From positions 1,943,178 to 2,007,177 of the forward strand of contig BCJU01000001.1 in NCBI GenBank assembly GCA_001600355.1: a DNA stretch of 64,000 nt. Direction: 5' to 3'. The notes beneath the pieces were generated by a model. That model was not told the origin of the DNA, did not search any database, and was given only the letters and a program-made list of their open reading frames with translations. Made by a program: the position numbers and the translations under genes. Source of the DNA: Meira nashicola. Taxonomy: Eukaryota; Basidiomycota; Exobasidiomycetes; Exobasidiales; Brachybasidiaceae. Below, piece by piece: positions 49,069 to 60,000 of the stretch (its first letter is position 1; the number at the start of each line of letters is the position of its first letter).

Positions 49069-50402
49069 ATGATGGCAATGAATGTAGAAGTCAGAATTGC
49101 TGCTATTTCATATGAGAAACGGTTGATTCGCTATCTGAAAGAATTTCAGATCGATCGTAGTGCAAATCGCAATGAAGTTTCTTGTTGTTTTTTCATGCCA
49201 CATTCGTCTACTACTTTGGCTTTTTTGGTTCGCAGTAAAGGATATCAAGGATCTGAAAAGAAGTTCCAATTCACTTTGCAAAGTCCAAGTGCTGGAACAG
49301 TGACAAAGGAATTCACAATCTCTGAAAACAATAACGATATTGGACATTTGATTGCACCAAATGCAAGCCAGACTGGTCTACCCTCTACTGATGTGGATGC
49401 AAAATTTTTAGATAGTCTTGAAGATGAGGATGTTATCATCATTACCCTGCAAGATGGAAATAATGGTCCAAACTTGATACGATTCAAGTTTAAAGCTCGA
49501 ATGATGACGGGTAAAGAAGAAATCATTTTCCCTTCAGATGCCCCGATTCGTTTTGCTCCTCAAACTTTGATGGATCGCACGAGCAAAAAGACAAAGAGAA
49601 AGAAAGAGAAGAAGACCGTTTCCAGTGACTGCCATGGAAAAACAAAGCGAGTGAGTATGTCAATTACACTCGATAAATACTTGCTGACATTCTTCTCTAC
49701 AGCGTAAGAGTAGATCGCAATCACTCCCTCTTCCGATCGCGAAGCCGAGCAAGGCGAATTCTGTATTACCTCAAAATCAAGTTATGCCAAGTCCAAAGAA
49801 ATCAAAGCCTACTCCGGTAAAAGCTGAGAAAGAGGGAATCCAAAATATTCCAGGAGAATCTATCGACCGAGTTACGCCGCCAGAAATCATCATGCAACAA
49901 GAGCAAAGGGAACGATTACACATTATCGACGAGGATATCGAGCTAAACATGAATTTGTACGAAAAGGAAAAGAAAAAGATCAAAGAGAAAGTACGCAAAC
50001 TAGAGAAAAGTCGTCAAGAAATGAAGTCAGAGCACGAGCAAAAATTGTACGAATTGCAACGACAAAAAGCAGAGGTACAAGAGGTGAGAAAAACTTTGAC
50101 AAGCTTTACCATTGAAGTATTTTCGACTGACCAAAGACCTTCACTTTGTACAGAAACTTGATTGGATCATCGCCAACACTGCACCGATCGAAGTTGATGC
50201 TTCCGAAGGAGAAGACAGTACAATTGATCAAGAAGAAGAAAAAATGGCAAGACAAGCAGCTGATTCGATGGTCATCAGCGATAGCGACGTCGACGACTCT
50301 TCAGAAAGTGAAAGCGACAGTGAAGTGGAAATCGATCGATCGAAATCATCAAATTCACCAAAATATAAAATCAAGCCAGAAGGTAGCTCAATGAAGAAAT
50401 GA
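49069..50402 (+). CDS. Hypothetical coiled-coil protein with acidic tail, three exons
   Basis: Exons 49069-49650, 49703-50083 and 50154-50402 join in phase across introns of 52 and 70 nt, giving 403 residues. Residues 1-165 alternate hydrophobic and polar residues like a beta-rich domain. A Lys-rich patch follows (KKTKRKKEKK, about 176-185), then a linker, then a highly charged coiled coil (about 265-320, with EKEKKKIKEKVRKLEKSRQEM). The end is acidic (SDSDVDDSSESESDSEVE). The layout is reminiscent of chromatin or DNA-repair scaffold proteins, but I do not recognise a family. A Cys/Ser acceptor-like CTTCAG directly before the first ATG leaves open an extra upstream exon. Confidence 0.6.
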
Positions 50403-50513
50403 ATGAATTGTCTAAAGCACGAAAACATTGCGATGTGATAAAAGTACATAGGTTTCAAATCAAAAGCATAATGTAAATACAAGAATAAATTAATGAAATG
50501 AGAGAGTGGTGAA

Positions 50514-53500
50514 TCACCATGCTACGTCAAAACGTGATAATGTTTTTGCTGCTTCTTCTGCATCTTTTTGTGCTCGTTTACGACGGAAATAAATTACACA
50601 ATCTGCATTTGAACAAAGCACATCACTTGCTACCGTTCCTGCACATCTTTGACATGTTGTCCACATCCTTGCCCATTCTTGATCTGCAACATTGGAAGCT
50701 TGTAATTTGGCTGCATAAATTTGATGCACTTTATGCTTGCAACGATCACAGACTGGTTGCTTTGGATCTTTGAGAGGTGTTCTGCAACCTAAACATGTAG
50801 AAGATTTTACTGCAAATTTCATCAACGCTCCTACGTTAGAAGTCACATTTTGTACGACACGAGTATGTGGTCCATTCAAAAGCGAACTTGCTTTACTTCC
50901 CATGATCGGCTCGAAAATACGCATTAGAGGTTTGGATAATTGATTGTCGAGATAATATCTACTATCGATTGGAACGCCATGTTCTAACACGTAGAGCGGA
51001 TCTTCACTTCTTTCGTATGCAGCCGCTCCTTTAACACCTTTAACGATCACAAAAGGTACACGATCACCTAAAGCGGGAGCACTTCCAGGGTCACGTTTAC
51101 GCATCTTTTCTGCCAATTCTACATGTGCTTGTTTGGCGGCATAATCCGATTTTGCAAGTTGTTTTGAAATGACCAATTGAGACATATCCACTTTGTTTTG
51201 TAATAAATCGGAAATCGTTTGTTTCACAAATTCTTCCGCTCCTTCAACATCACGATCGATTAACATTTTACGTAAACATGTATCGATCAACGTTTGAACA
51301 AGTCGACAATTATCACGTCGAACAGTTTCTATACCTTTTGTGTCCATTTTATCATATTTGTCAGGATTGGTCCAATATAATCCTGCATAACGTTTCTTTG
51401 AAATAAGCAAATATGGCCAATAAGCTTTTTCGAATTCAAGTCTGATCGGTTTAGTGAACGTTTCTGATACTTTGACAGCAGCTTCACTTCCTAATTCCAT
51501 CGCCCTTTTCAAATCTTCCGTTCCAAATTTGATCATCACACTATCTGTATCACCATAAATTACTTCTGCATCATGTTCGTATCCGTTCCTGATCGTATAC
51601 GTACTTTCTACCATCTTTTTCGTTGCTTCAATCATTTCACGACCGTATGCAGTAACACTCATCGAAATCTCCAAGCAAGGTAACTTTCCAACAGTTGCAC
51701 CCGTGAAACCATAAACGGAATTTGCACTAATTTTCAAAGCCAATTGTCTACCATCGAGAACAGCACGTTTGAATGGATCGGTTTCCTTTTTCAAATCTGC
51801 TTTGGCACGCTTACGTGCTGTTAATAAATCTTCTAAAACTGTTGGTAAAAGTCCTTTTCGTACTTCACTCTTTACGAAGCAATTCTTGTTGGGTGTTGTT
51901 ATGTAATCCACTCCTTCTTTCAAATTTAATCGTTCAATCATCGCTTTTGTAACCAATGTCGTATAACACAGATTGTGTGCCATCATAATGGAAGGGTATA
52001 GAGAGGCAAAATCTAATGTAGACACAGGTCGATCGTAATAACCTTGCTTTGGTTCCAAAACGGTTGCACCTTCATATTGATCTTCGGTACCTTCACCTCT
52101 GAATGAAGGAACGAGGTAATTCTCTGCATCGGCTTTTCTGAATAATTGCGAAATAACTTTAATTTGTTGACCACGCGATAAGAGATAATTGAAAGGTACA
52201 CCTGTCACACGAGCCATTTCGATATAATTGATAAAGCACATCAATTTATCCATCAATCTTTGCGGTAGATAAGCATCCTTTAAACAATAAATAGCTAAAC
52301 GTCTTCGTGCTTCAGGTCCACCATTTTGCAATTCGGTAATCAAGCTAAAATGAACATCTTCCTTTTGTTCGCCCAAAAATTCAAACGAGACTGCATTAAG
52401 AGAATAACTGCGTAACTTGTAATCACGTCTCATCACTTCCAACATGTCCAATTGAATACGTCCTTGCAATTCAGTATGTTTGCTATCACGTGTACCGTAT
52501 GCTTTGGAAGAAAAATGTGTATCCTTACATTCTGTTTTCGTAAGTAATTCACGACCAAGGTAAGGGAATTTGCCCGCTTTAAGAACTTTGGCTCGGTCCA
52601 TCAAGTATGGGAAATCGAAATTTGCAATATTATATCCAATCACGACATCAGGATCGACTATTTGCACAAAACGTGCCCATGCTTCGAGCATGTCAGCTTC
52701 TTTCTCAAAACTGCAAACATGAGAGCCCACAATCGGTGCACAAGTATTGAGCGTAAATACATTTTTGACAAATGGAACGGATTCTCCTTGTCTTGTTACC
52801 ATAGAAGCAATTTGAATCACTGGATCTTCCTGTGGCTCAGGAAAGACACCTTTTCTTCCAGCACATTCGATATCGAAACTCAAGACACGAAGAGGCGCAA
52901 CATTGGACCATTCTCCATCAGGTGCAAAGGAAACAATCGCTTCTGGTTCACAATCGATCTCCAATTGAGCTCTTGAAATTTTATTTTCTCCCTGTCGGAT
53001 CTTGTACTTTCCCGCTGAGATTTGCAGCCAATTCATTCCCACAATCTTTAGATCAATCATGAATCGCAATGTATAAGCAATATTCTCGTATGTCAGAGTA
53101 TTATCTCCATTTTTGATCATATCACGGAACACTACTTCACCACGTTCAAAACCTCCTCTAACTTTGGCCAATTGTCGAGGATCAGAAATGGTGATTTTCA
53201 AGAATGCCACGTCATCTTGGCCGCTGTAATTCATCAAACTTTTCTTGCTACAAAGAATGACAGATTGTACTAGCCTGTTCCCGTACGATTCGTTCAACTT
53301 ATTTTGTAATTCGAGACAATGTCCTTTGCTGAAACCACGTGGAGCGGCGATATAAAAGTATGGTCTGAATCCATTGACATGAACCAAGACTGAATTACCC
53401 TTTGCAGTAACACCGTACATTCGAATAGAAGGTATTTGACCGGGTTGAGTATGTTCCTCAATATCAATTTGTTGAAATACAACATGATCACTAGAAGGAT

Positions 53501-53720
53501 TTATTTTGTCTAAATCCGGTCTTGGCCATAAATCTTCTCCTGTACTACTCTCTCCCGTAGCTTCGGCTTCTTCTTGAAGTTTCTTCAATGTATCAGCAAA
53601 CGATGGAGCTTCTTGTGAGGATCCGTTGATCATCTTTCTCTTCTTGGCCAAAACTGATCCTTGAGAAGATTCCACCTTGACACCCACATTGTTGGATATA
53701 TCGGTTGCCACAGGAGCCAT
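50514..53720 (-). CDS. POL3: DNA polymerase delta catalytic subunit
   Basis: A single-exon 1068-residue family-B polymerase. The proofreading exonuclease has FDIECAG (about 280-286) and NFDFPYLMDRAK (Exo II). The polymerase core has DFASLYPSIMMAHNLCY (motif A), KISANSVYGFTGA (motif B) and YGDTDSVM (motif C, about 721). The C-terminus carries both Cys modules: CysA C-x2-C-x11-C-x2-C (near 976) and CysB C-x2-C-x9-C-x4-C (near 1020); in yeast CysB holds a 4Fe-4S cluster needed to bind the small subunits. The N-terminus lacks a PIP box I can recognise. The promoter has two ACGCGT sites. Confidence 0.97.
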   Translation of the reverse strand: MAPVATDISNNVGVKVESSQGSVLAKKRKMINGSSQEAPSFADTLKKLQEEAEATGESSTGEDLWPRPDLDKINPSSDHVVFQQIDIEEHTQPGQIPSIRMYGVTAKGNSVLVHVNGFRPYFYIAAPRGFSKGHCLELQNKLNESYGNRLVQSVILCSKKSLMNYSGQDDVAFLKITISDPRQLAKVRGGFERGEVVFRDMIKNGDNTLTYENIAYTLRFMIDLKIVGMNWLQISAGKYKIRQGENKISRAQLEIDCEPEAIVSFAPDGEWSNVAPLRVLSFDIECAGRKGVFPEPQEDPVIQIASMVTRQGESVPFVKNVFTLNTCAPIVGSHVCSFEKEADMLEAWARFVQIVDPDVVIGYNIANFDFPYLMDRAKVLKAGKFPYLGRELLTKTECKDTHFSSKAYGTRDSKHTELQGRIQLDMLEVMRRDYKLRSYSLNAVSFEFLGEQKEDVHFSLITELQNGGPEARRRLAIYCLKDAYLPQRLMDKLMCFINYIEMARVTGVPFNYLLSRGQQIKVISQLFRKADAENYLVPSFRGEGTEDQYEGATVLEPKQGYYDRPVSTLDFASLYPSIMMAHNLCYTTLVTKAMIERLNLKEGVDYITTPNKNCFVKSEVRKGLLPTVLEDLLTARKRAKADLKKETDPFKRAVLDGRQLALKISANSVYGFTGATVGKLPCLEISMSVTAYGREMIEATKKMVESTYTIRNGYEHDAEVIYGDTDSVMIKFGTEDLKRAMELGSEAAVKVSETFTKPIRLEFEKAYWPYLLISKKRYAGLYWTNPDKYDKMDTKGIETVRRDNCRLVQTLIDTCLRKMLIDRDVEGAEEFVKQTISDLLQNKVDMSQLVISKQLAKSDYAAKQAHVELAEKMRKRDPGSAPALGDRVPFVIVKGVKGAAAYERSEDPLYVLEHGVPIDSRYYLDNQLSKPLMRIFEPIMGSKASSLLNGPHTRVVQNVTSNVGALMKFAVKSSTCLGCRTPLKDPKQPVCDRCKHKVHQIYAAKLQASNVADQEWARMWTTCQRCAGTVASDVLCSNADCVIYFRRKRAQKDAEEAAKTLSRFDVAW

Positions 53721-53946
53721 GATGGCGTATATATACTAAAAAAGAAGGTTAAACCTAGGACACAGACTTCTGATTGTCTATCTGACCTGGTTGTGGTTGT
53801 TTGAAGATGAAGTAACGGGTGTCATTCGACAACCGAAGGTCTGCTCAGCGCAATTCTTTAGAAAGTCCAACACTACATATCACCCGCATTGGATTGCACT
53901 TTTCTCTCGAATCTAATTACTTGAGCGCGTTTTTCTCATTCACTTA

Positions 53947-53952
53947 ACGCGT
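53947..53952. promoter_or_regulatory. MCB-type site (ACGCGT) upstream of POL3
   Basis: Palindromic ACGCGT, 227 bp before the POL3 start. MBF (Mbp1/Swi6) binds this hexamer at G1/S genes, DNA polymerases among them. Single hexamers occur by chance roughly every few kb here; the pairing with a second copy raises interest. Confidence 0.45.
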
Positions 53953-54010
53953 AATTTTAGGCTGAATGCACTGCGAATATACTCTCGACGAAGCACGCTC
54001 TAAGAAAATC

Positions 54011-54016
54011 ACGCGT
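54011..54016. promoter_or_regulatory. Second MCB-type site (ACGCGT) upstream of POL3
   Basis: Second ACGCGT, 64 bp from the first and 291 bp before POL3. It could also serve EXO70, 248 bp on its other side, but a replication gene is the more likely target. Confidence 0.45.
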
Positions 54017-54263
54017 CGTTCTGAGAACGGTATAGAGTATGTACGCTGCAGGACTTAAAGTATCGGCTTTAAGGGAACGCTTAAAAGATCTTGTGGGCCT
54101 TGAGGCCGTACAGACAAACCAACACTATAATAATAGCGCCTTGACCACCAAGATGATTTTAGGCTGCCGTTAATTTGGCAGAGGACATCTGTCGATTCGA
54201 GAGGCTGAATAGTATATTCTAACCACCAACTTTGGCCTGGTGCAAAAATTGTCTAAAATTAAA

Positions 54264-56351
54264 ATGGTGATTGCACCATTGTCGTTGTCAGCCCCTCACT
54301 CAGGTGCAATAGGTACTTCTTTATCACCCACGACGCCAGCATCGGCAAATTTACACAATGAAACGGAACAAGCATTAGCAGAAGTAGAACTTTTGGCACA
54401 AAATCAAAGAAAATTGGGAACATTGACAAACAGAATGACATCTATCCTTTCTGGATTCGATAGAAGGCTAATCAAGCTTGAAAGTACAATGTTACCGATC
54501 CATAGAAGTACACAAACACTAATACGAATTCAAGAAAATGTGGATAACGTTTTGCATAGTTTGAACAAGACATTGGGTCATTATGATGTAGTACAGGATG
54601 AAGAGCCGCTACTACGTCAAGGACCTTCGGTACGTGATCCACAACCGTATCTGGATACAATCGCAAGAGTGAAGCAAGGATTGGATTATTTGGCACGATC
54701 AGATCTACAATCTCAACAAAAAGTTATGTTAAAGATGAACGATTTAATCGAATTGGGAAGTCGAAATGTGACAGATATGATAAGAGATTGGGTTACAGCT
54801 GAATCAGATATGCATGGAATTGACGTGGCAGATTATGTTCCGAGAGGTATGGCTCTACCTCGTCTATCGACAGCCACAATGGACGCAATCATCCCTCTCT
54901 TCTCATTCTTAAAATCATTGCCAACGCATCCGCAAACGCATCACGCTCCTTTCTCGTCCGCTTTAGTAGCATACTCTGAAATACGTGGCCGGTATGTCGA
55001 TGCATCACTGGCACCCTTGGCACAACAAGTGATCACTTATTCACAAGAGCGATTGAGTAGTACCGCAGGTAGGGCTGGTATGACGGCAGCTTGGCAAAAT
55101 GATGAAGATGACACAGGATATTCGCGCGGGAATGCAGGTCTGTCAAATTGGATCAACGCTGCACTAGATCTTACAGAGAATGAATATTCTATTTTGGAAG
55201 AATTGATGCAATCTCTCAATCCTCCTTCATCTCAAACCACGATACACTCAACCTTTTCTAGACTTTTACGTGCACCTCTAAGATCTTTTGCTTCTACGCT
55301 CAGCTCGCTACAGAACGAGATTCGAAGGAGTTCCTCTACGCAACACACCTTTTTCGCTTTTGATCTAATAGGAGCACTATCGAATGCATCACAAAGATGG
55401 GAAAATGTCATCGTTGCGAATTGTGCACGTCAACAGGAGTCGAGTAATCCCCATTCAGAACAGACCGCACTACATGCATTGAGTGAGAGTCTCGTTTCGA
55501 CAAGAGGAATGGCTTTGGAAATCTTTCCTACTTACATTGCAGGGATCAATGCTATGCCAATGCAAAGGGAAGCAGAAGTACCTAGTACAACAATCAACGA
55601 GATCACATATTCAAGTTTGAACTTTATGCGTCAATTATGTGAATATGCTGATGTTGTAGCACCTTTGCTCACTTCTTTGGGAGCAGGAATGTGGATGATG
55701 GGATCAGATCGTGCGCCGGTCTTATCACTTGGAATCGATAGCGAAACACAGTCTATCTTGTCACAATACTTGGCAGACGTTTTAGCCGCTTTACTCAATG
55801 CGCTCGAAGCAAGAAGTCGAGCGATTCGACAGCAATCGACAGCATGCATCTTTTTGCTCAACAATATATCGCACATCAAGAGAGAACTGATCTATAATGG
55901 TCGTTCGAGTGGTGTATCAGATTGTTTAGGACCGACAGGAATTGAGCTAACAGATGGAGCATTGCGTTCTGCATATTCTTCTTATCTGGAAGCATGGAAT
56001 CCTGTCATTGGTCCTTTGATGGAAGATACACCCGGCTTGACCTCCAAGCCTTCCGGACCAAAACTTGCAGGAATGGGTGGTAATAGCGAAAAGGCGGCAG
56101 TGAAGGATCGGTTTGCCAAATTTTATGATGGTTTAGATGATTTGGAAAGATTACATCGTGCTTTCCCAATAGCACGAGAAGATGAACAATTGAAAGAACG
56201 ATTACGAACCGATGTCGTTCGAATGGTCATTCCAATGTATTCTCGTTTTGTAGCCAAGCACAAAATGGGGGATTTCAGCAAAAATCCTCAGAAGCACATT
56301 CGTATGTCCGAACAAGAAGTTCAAGATCGTATCGTCAGCTTGTTCACCTAA
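54264..56351 (+). CDS. EXO70: Exocyst subunit Exo70
   Basis: 695 residues from the first ATG (MVIAPLSLSAP), intronless. The N-terminus has a coiled coil (about 30-95, LAEVELLAQNQRKLGTLTNRMTSILSGFDRRLIKLE), then a helical middle and the Exo70 C-terminal region (about 280-695) with FLLNNISHIKRELIYN, RFAKFYDGLDDLERLHRAFPIA and RMVIPMYSRFVAKH near the end. Exo70 binds PI(4,5)P2 and Rho proteins and targets the exocyst to sites of secretion. It is divergent from POL3. The C-terminal basic/aromatic stretch fits membrane binding. Confidence 0.87.
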   Translation: MVIAPLSLSAPHSGAIGTSLSPTTPASANLHNETEQALAEVELLAQNQRKLGTLTNRMTSILSGFDRRLIKLESTMLPIHRSTQTLIRIQENVDNVLHSLNKTLGHYDVVQDEEPLLRQGPSVRDPQPYLDTIARVKQGLDYLARSDLQSQQKVMLKMNDLIELGSRNVTDMIRDWVTAESDMHGIDVADYVPRGMALPRLSTATMDAIIPLFSFLKSLPTHPQTHHAPFSSALVAYSEIRGRYVDASLAPLAQQVITYSQERLSSTAGRAGMTAAWQNDEDDTGYSRGNAGLSNWINAALDLTENEYSILEELMQSLNPPSSQTTIHSTFSRLLRAPLRSFASTLSSLQNEIRRSSSTQHTFFAFDLIGALSNASQRWENVIVANCARQQESSNPHSEQTALHALSESLVSTRGMALEIFPTYIAGINAMPMQREAEVPSTTINEITYSSLNFMRQLCEYADVVAPLLTSLGAGMWMMGSDRAPVLSLGIDSETQSILSQYLADVLAALLNALEARSRAIRQQSTACIFLLNNISHIKRELIYNGRSSGVSDCLGPTGIELTDGALRSAYSSYLEAWNPVIGPLMEDTPGLTSKPSGPKLAGMGGNSEKAAVKDRFAKFYDGLDDLERLHRAFPIAREDEQLKERLRTDVVRMVIPMYSRFVAKHKMGDFSKNPQKHIRMSEQEVQDRIVSLFT

Positions 56352-56469
56352 TCTTCTCTTAATTTTCGGTTGTCAAATGGCCACAAATGTATATTACTAG
56401 CCTATCATCATTTTGTATAAAATACACTTGTCTACATCGAAAGTTGTGTGTGATTGAATTGGAATCCCT

Positions 56470-56838
56470 TCATCCTTGTCTCTGTGGAGTTGGGCATAAG
56501 AGGATAAATCAGATACTTTTCATGTATGTAGAGGAAATTTCCCTACTCACCTGTTTGTGTTTTGGATCTTTGCTGCAAATTACATAAAGACGACCTTTTC
56601 TTCTGACAACCGAGCACCCTTCACAGAATCTTTTCACTGCTGAACGAACTTTCATTCCTCGTTCTTGTTGTGCTTGTGAGATGATGGAATTCGATGTAAT
56701 TCTCTGGACATCCTTTTGTGCATTTAGAGAAGATCGTACTGGAAGTGACGAGGAATGACTTAATGTTGAGCAAAGCCTGGATGATGCCAAAGAGCCACTG
56801 AAGGGCAAGCGTATTATCGATCTTGTAATGAATGACAT
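56470..56838 (-). CDS. RTC6: Mitochondrial ribosomal protein bL36m with a 12-nt last coding exon
   Basis: Exon 1 (56551-56838, 96 codons) and exon 2 (56470-56481) are joined by a 69-nt intron (GTGAGT...CCACAG). The spliced C-terminus reads KHKQRQG then stop, exactly the usual bL36 ending; without splicing it would run on to an unrelated tail. The protein has 99 residues. The first 60 are basic and Ser-rich (mitochondrial presequence), then [21 protein letters not shown]. The zinc ribbon is C-x2-C-x12-C-x4-H. It is the smallest protein of the large subunit and stabilises 23S-like rRNA. Confidence 0.9.
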
Positions 56839-57081
56839 GTTATCCTATATTGTGATGACGATGAGGAGCGAAAGAAGAAGGAAACATGAAGTTGAACATG
56901 ACATTATCCCGAACAACCAGGCGTGCGCTGCGCACGTGAAAATATACGCGCTAAATTTTTTGGATTCTTTGGTGAAATGTTGCATGCATTCTTCTTGACC
57001 ACTTTAAATTCGCTGCATGCAACCTTTGCACGATTATCAATCACACATACGATCATATATCGATACAGAAGAGCGGCGATC

Positions 57082-60000
57082 ATGCCGACAGCTGTTCGTA
57101 AAAGAACTTCAGATGTTGGTGGAACGAATAAAGGGCAAAATAAGCGTAGCAAGAGAGAAGACAATAATAATGAAAAAGGTCAAAGTGGATCTTTAAGCTT
57201 AAAAGATCTAAGTATTACAACATCGGAACAGCTTGTTAAGACTTTGAAAGGCGGGCAAGAATCTATAAAAAAGAAGATCGCCATTGCAAATTCTGCTTGG
57301 AGGGACACTACTGTACCTGTTCCGCGAAAAGAACAATTATTGGCAGAATGGCTTCTGGATACGCTCAATAAAGAAGCAAGAAATTTGAAGGAATTTGAAG
57401 CATTCGGATCGGCTGAAGTGTGGAATTTGCTGCTCGAGGTTTTGACTGATTTGACAAAAGAAACGAAAAATCAATCTGTGGGAAGATATTCAATAGTATC
57501 ATTCCTGTATGCTCTCGGGAAATCAATTAATCAAGTCAAAGATGAACAGCACATTCTTTCTCTCCTTCAAATTGCGGCTCAAACTATCTCGTTAATCAGT
57601 GATAACAATGTTCTTACTATTGAAGTTTTGGTGAATACATTCGTAGCTTGGTTTGATGTGATTGGTAAATATGCAAACCAGGAAAATTGCGATGATCTTG
57701 CAATTCCACTCTCTATGCTTGTCCGCGCCTGGATTGGCTTTTCTAATACGAAAAAGTCCAAGCAGATCTTATCGGAACAAGACTTCTTATCATCTTTCTG
57801 CGCAGCTCTCACAAAAGCATCCAGTCTTCCTAATGGAACCGGTCTACATCTTCGAAGTTGTCTATCTCGGGTTTCATTCGAGTCGTTCTCACCCAACTCT
57901 CGCAACAAGATTGATTATGATGTCTTTATAAAACAGCTAACAAATATACACCATGCCGATCAGGCTTCAATCGTGTTTTTGCAACAAAGGTGTCTGCACA
58001 TTAAAGGAAACTCTTCCTTGGTCGAGCAAGCAAAGGAGCGATTGGAGATTTGGAATACTATGGCTTCGCAATCTTTGAAGATTGCTATAGAAGGAAATAA
58101 TCTTCATACCAGCACTATGGGCTTACTCCTCAAGATCATCAGCGAGAAGAATCTCTACCCTGTGGAAAGCGACGATGCCAAGGAATTATTATTACGTACG
58201 TTGGAATACATCTTGTCCAGCATTGAGGAGAGAGAAATTACTCAGAACGCATTCGACAGCATTCGTTTCATTCAACAGATAGACGAAAGCATCATCGATG
58301 ATGCCTCTTGGAAATCGATTCTCTCATCTCTAGCACTCGCAGCACCCTCAATACCCAGTCGCGAATTACTCAAATCCATTGTGAACACCTTCTCCCGTAC
58401 ACGCACCTTGGATCAAGTAATAGAATTGATCCTTGTTGGTAGCTTCGAGAAGGCCTATTCTGGAAAACGTTCGTCCAAGGAGACGGAGAAGCTAATCTTG
58501 CAAGGTACACTGCTCGACTCTGAATGCTGGAGCTCGTTTATTGGTCCTTCATTGCAGAACTTTGTAAGCATCGAACAAGGTCATGGAATCCTTGACATAA
58601 TCACTAGGGTGTTGTCGAACGCCATCTCGACACACCAAGGCTCGACTCCACATCTCGGCGTTGCTTTGACTTTTGCAGGTAGAGTCATTTCAGTCATTGC
58701 CATTTCTGACCCAGCAAGAAAGGAGACAGCGTTGAAATTAGGAATCCTTTACCGGGATCTATTTTTGCCGTGTGTGAAAGGGTCTCTGAGTCAAAAGTCT
58801 CCCGAGAGAGCCACCTCAGCAATATTTGCAATCGAATGCATTATAAGCAGACTCGCAGTACCATCATCAATCGAAGCTCCACTGGAATGGTCAAGTTTAT
58901 TCGAAGAAATTGAATCATCTCAGATCACCTATCTTCTTCCACTTGACCAGATACCCACACATGCTCCGCTTCAAATCCAGATGCTTATTGCTGTCCTAGA
59001 GAGGTGTAATCGCGATATGTCAAAGGGACAATCAACTTTATTCGTTTCGTGGCTGCAAGATTTCTTTTCTGACGGCAAGATAGACTTTAATAAGTTAATG
59101 CCAATTCAACAAATACGAACAATCAGCCAAATCAGTGACCCAGCATACGTGGCGTTGGATATCGTCTTTTCTGCCTACATGCCTGTTATTGAAAGATATG
59201 CAGATGTAAAGCTTCTAAAAAGGCTAGCTCAATTTGCAATAGGAACAACAGAAAAGTATCCCGATTGCTCTCTTGTCACTTCTATCCTCGTGAATTCAGC
59301 AAATTTGGAGTTACCACGCTGGCAAAAATTCATTGAGTCGATTAAAAAGTCGCCTACCTTACACACAAAAGGCGCCGATGAGATCGTTTCCAATGCTACG
59401 GTGAAACTGGGATTATCTTTAAGCAGCATGATAGAGAACTTTGACCGTCTATGTGATATCGAAGGTGCACAAGCAGCAAACGTACTATACGCTCCTACAT
59501 TTGTTCAGAATGTTCGACAAGTCTCTTTGGAAGACTACAAAGAGCAATTGGATAAAGTGCAGATTGGCAATGACATTCCTGTCTCTTTGCCTTTGCTCTT
59601 GTCCAATGGTCCAGAAGGATCTTTATCGATTGCTCAAAATGCTTTGGACATGGTATTGGCGAGACTTGCATATGTGGATGGCCTTTCGAGTGTTTCGGTT
59701 GTACAAAAGCTTGAGGCAATAGCAGAAGGCAAGACTGTTCTCTTTCGTTCACGTCAAGTAAGTCCGCTTTTGGTAATATTTACACAAGCATTCGAGAATG
59801 AGAAACAAAATCAAAAAGTGTTCTCTTCCATTGTTGCAACTTTGCTCACTTTCATCAAACTACGATCTGACATTCTTGCAACTCTATTGCCGCAAATTAG
59901 CCTATTGATGGGAAGAATCATCTCTCACTTTCAAAAGATTCCAAATTCAAATGCATCAGGAGATCGAAAGATCGTTCAAGCTCGTGAATTTACCCGACTA

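Larger units (their letters stand above)
53721..54263. other. 543-bp divergent intergenic region (POL3 / EXO70)
   Basis: Holds two ACGCGT (MCB) hexamers, annotated separately, and no gene. The EXO70 frame is open to 54240 but without an ATG before 54264. Confidence 0.45.
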
